Below, in pieces: positions 30,491-30,983 of a DNA stretch of 30,983 bases. Below the pieces are notes generated by a model. The model was not told where the DNA came from, did no database searches, and was given only the letters and a program-made list of their open reading frames with translations. Each line of letters begins with the position of its first letter. Within the stretch, counting starts at the first letter, position 1. A program made the position numbers and the translations under genes. The stretch comes from Conoideocrella luteorostrata (lineage: Eukaryota; Ascomycota; Sordariomycetes; Hypocreales; Clavicipitaceae): assembly GCA_032433595.1 (NCBI GenBank), contig JASWJB010000425.1, forward strand, positions 1 through 30,983, given 5' to 3'.

Positions 30491-30983
30491 GGCGGGACAT
30501 ATCGGCTTTGTGTTGTCCATTCTATGCATTTCTGGGTGGTGGGGTTTCTTGGCTTTGGACGTTCGTTGAGAAGAATAGAATGCCTTGGGCTGCAATGCTG
30601 GGTAGGCAGTGGAGCAGACTGACTGGTCAAGTGCTCTGCTCAACTTCAACTGTGGTCATGCTGGCCTGATATAATAACGGGAAAGATTACAGCAAAGTTA
30701 CGCATGGAGACGAGTCCACGGGTGACATGAAAATAGTAAGAAAGATGACCGGGCACATTTGCCCTCTGGTCTGGCTTTCTTGGTGCGTATGCTATGTAAC
30801 CACGGAGTGGTAGGTAGATAGATATGCTGCAGCTAGGGGGAGACCTATCCGCCTGTCGAGCACTGTTTGTGAGTCGTTCATTGTCAGGTCTGGTCAAGTG
30901 TGGACTTGGAGATTCTCATCAAGACGGGAATGAACTAGCATCAGTACCATCATACCTTGAATGGGAAAGGGAAACCAAAAAAA
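30491..30983. other. 3' region of CVNH gene to window end
   Basis: No gene seen. Short frames on the minus strand look random. The sequence ends in an A-run at the window edge. Confidence 0.5.

Noticed and set aside
1..30983. Intact transposon, CRISPR array, rRNA or tRNA genes
   Set aside because: No transposase or reverse-transcriptase motifs, regularly spaced repeats, or RNA gene signatures were found on either strand by reading.

Overview
The window looks like genomic DNA of a filamentous ascomycete (Pezizomycotina, probably Sordariomycetes). I infer this from short introns (55-119 nt) with GT...CTRAY...YAG signals, wide spacers between genes, and the protein families present. No rRNA, tRNA, intact transposon or CRISPR array was recognised. 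Species cannot be named from the sequence alone.

Layout. 1-516 (-): start of a secreted tandem-repeat protein that runs off the window. 2381-2749 (-): small one-membrane-segment protein. 3470-4949 (+): four-exon PP4-type phosphatase catalytic subunit with two low-complexity insertions. 5495-7996 (-): 833-residue, largely disordered basic/acidic protein with a compact C-terminal domain. 9578-10406 (-): two-exon bZIP factor. 10.4-13.4 kb: nothing convincing. 13.4-14.7 kb (-): broken coding fragments. 15938-16586 (+): secreted, probably GPI-anchored cupredoxin-like protein lacking the usual copper ligands. 16878-18062 (-): relic of an FHA plus protein-kinase gene. 18.1-19.9 kb: probably more decayed DNA. 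19904-21676 (+): AFG1-type mitochondrial AAA ATPase. 21.7-26.0 kb: gene-free block. 26041-28076 (+): membrane-anchored SH3 protein. 29644-30490 (+): secreted CVNH lectin-like protein.

There is no operon logic, as expected for a fungus. Housekeeping genes (phosphatase, AFG1, bZIP, SH3 scaffold) alternate with surface or secreted genes (repeat protein, cupredoxin-like, CVNH) and a decayed stretch from about 13.4 to 19.8 kb. That stretch is bounded by, and interrupted by, intact genes.

The strongest unexplained signal is a 9-mer, TACGGAGTA/TACTCCGTA. I count at least 16 exact copies by eye, all outside predicted coding sequence, ten of them between 23.39 and 25.07 kb. Random sequence of this size would be expected to hold well under one copy.
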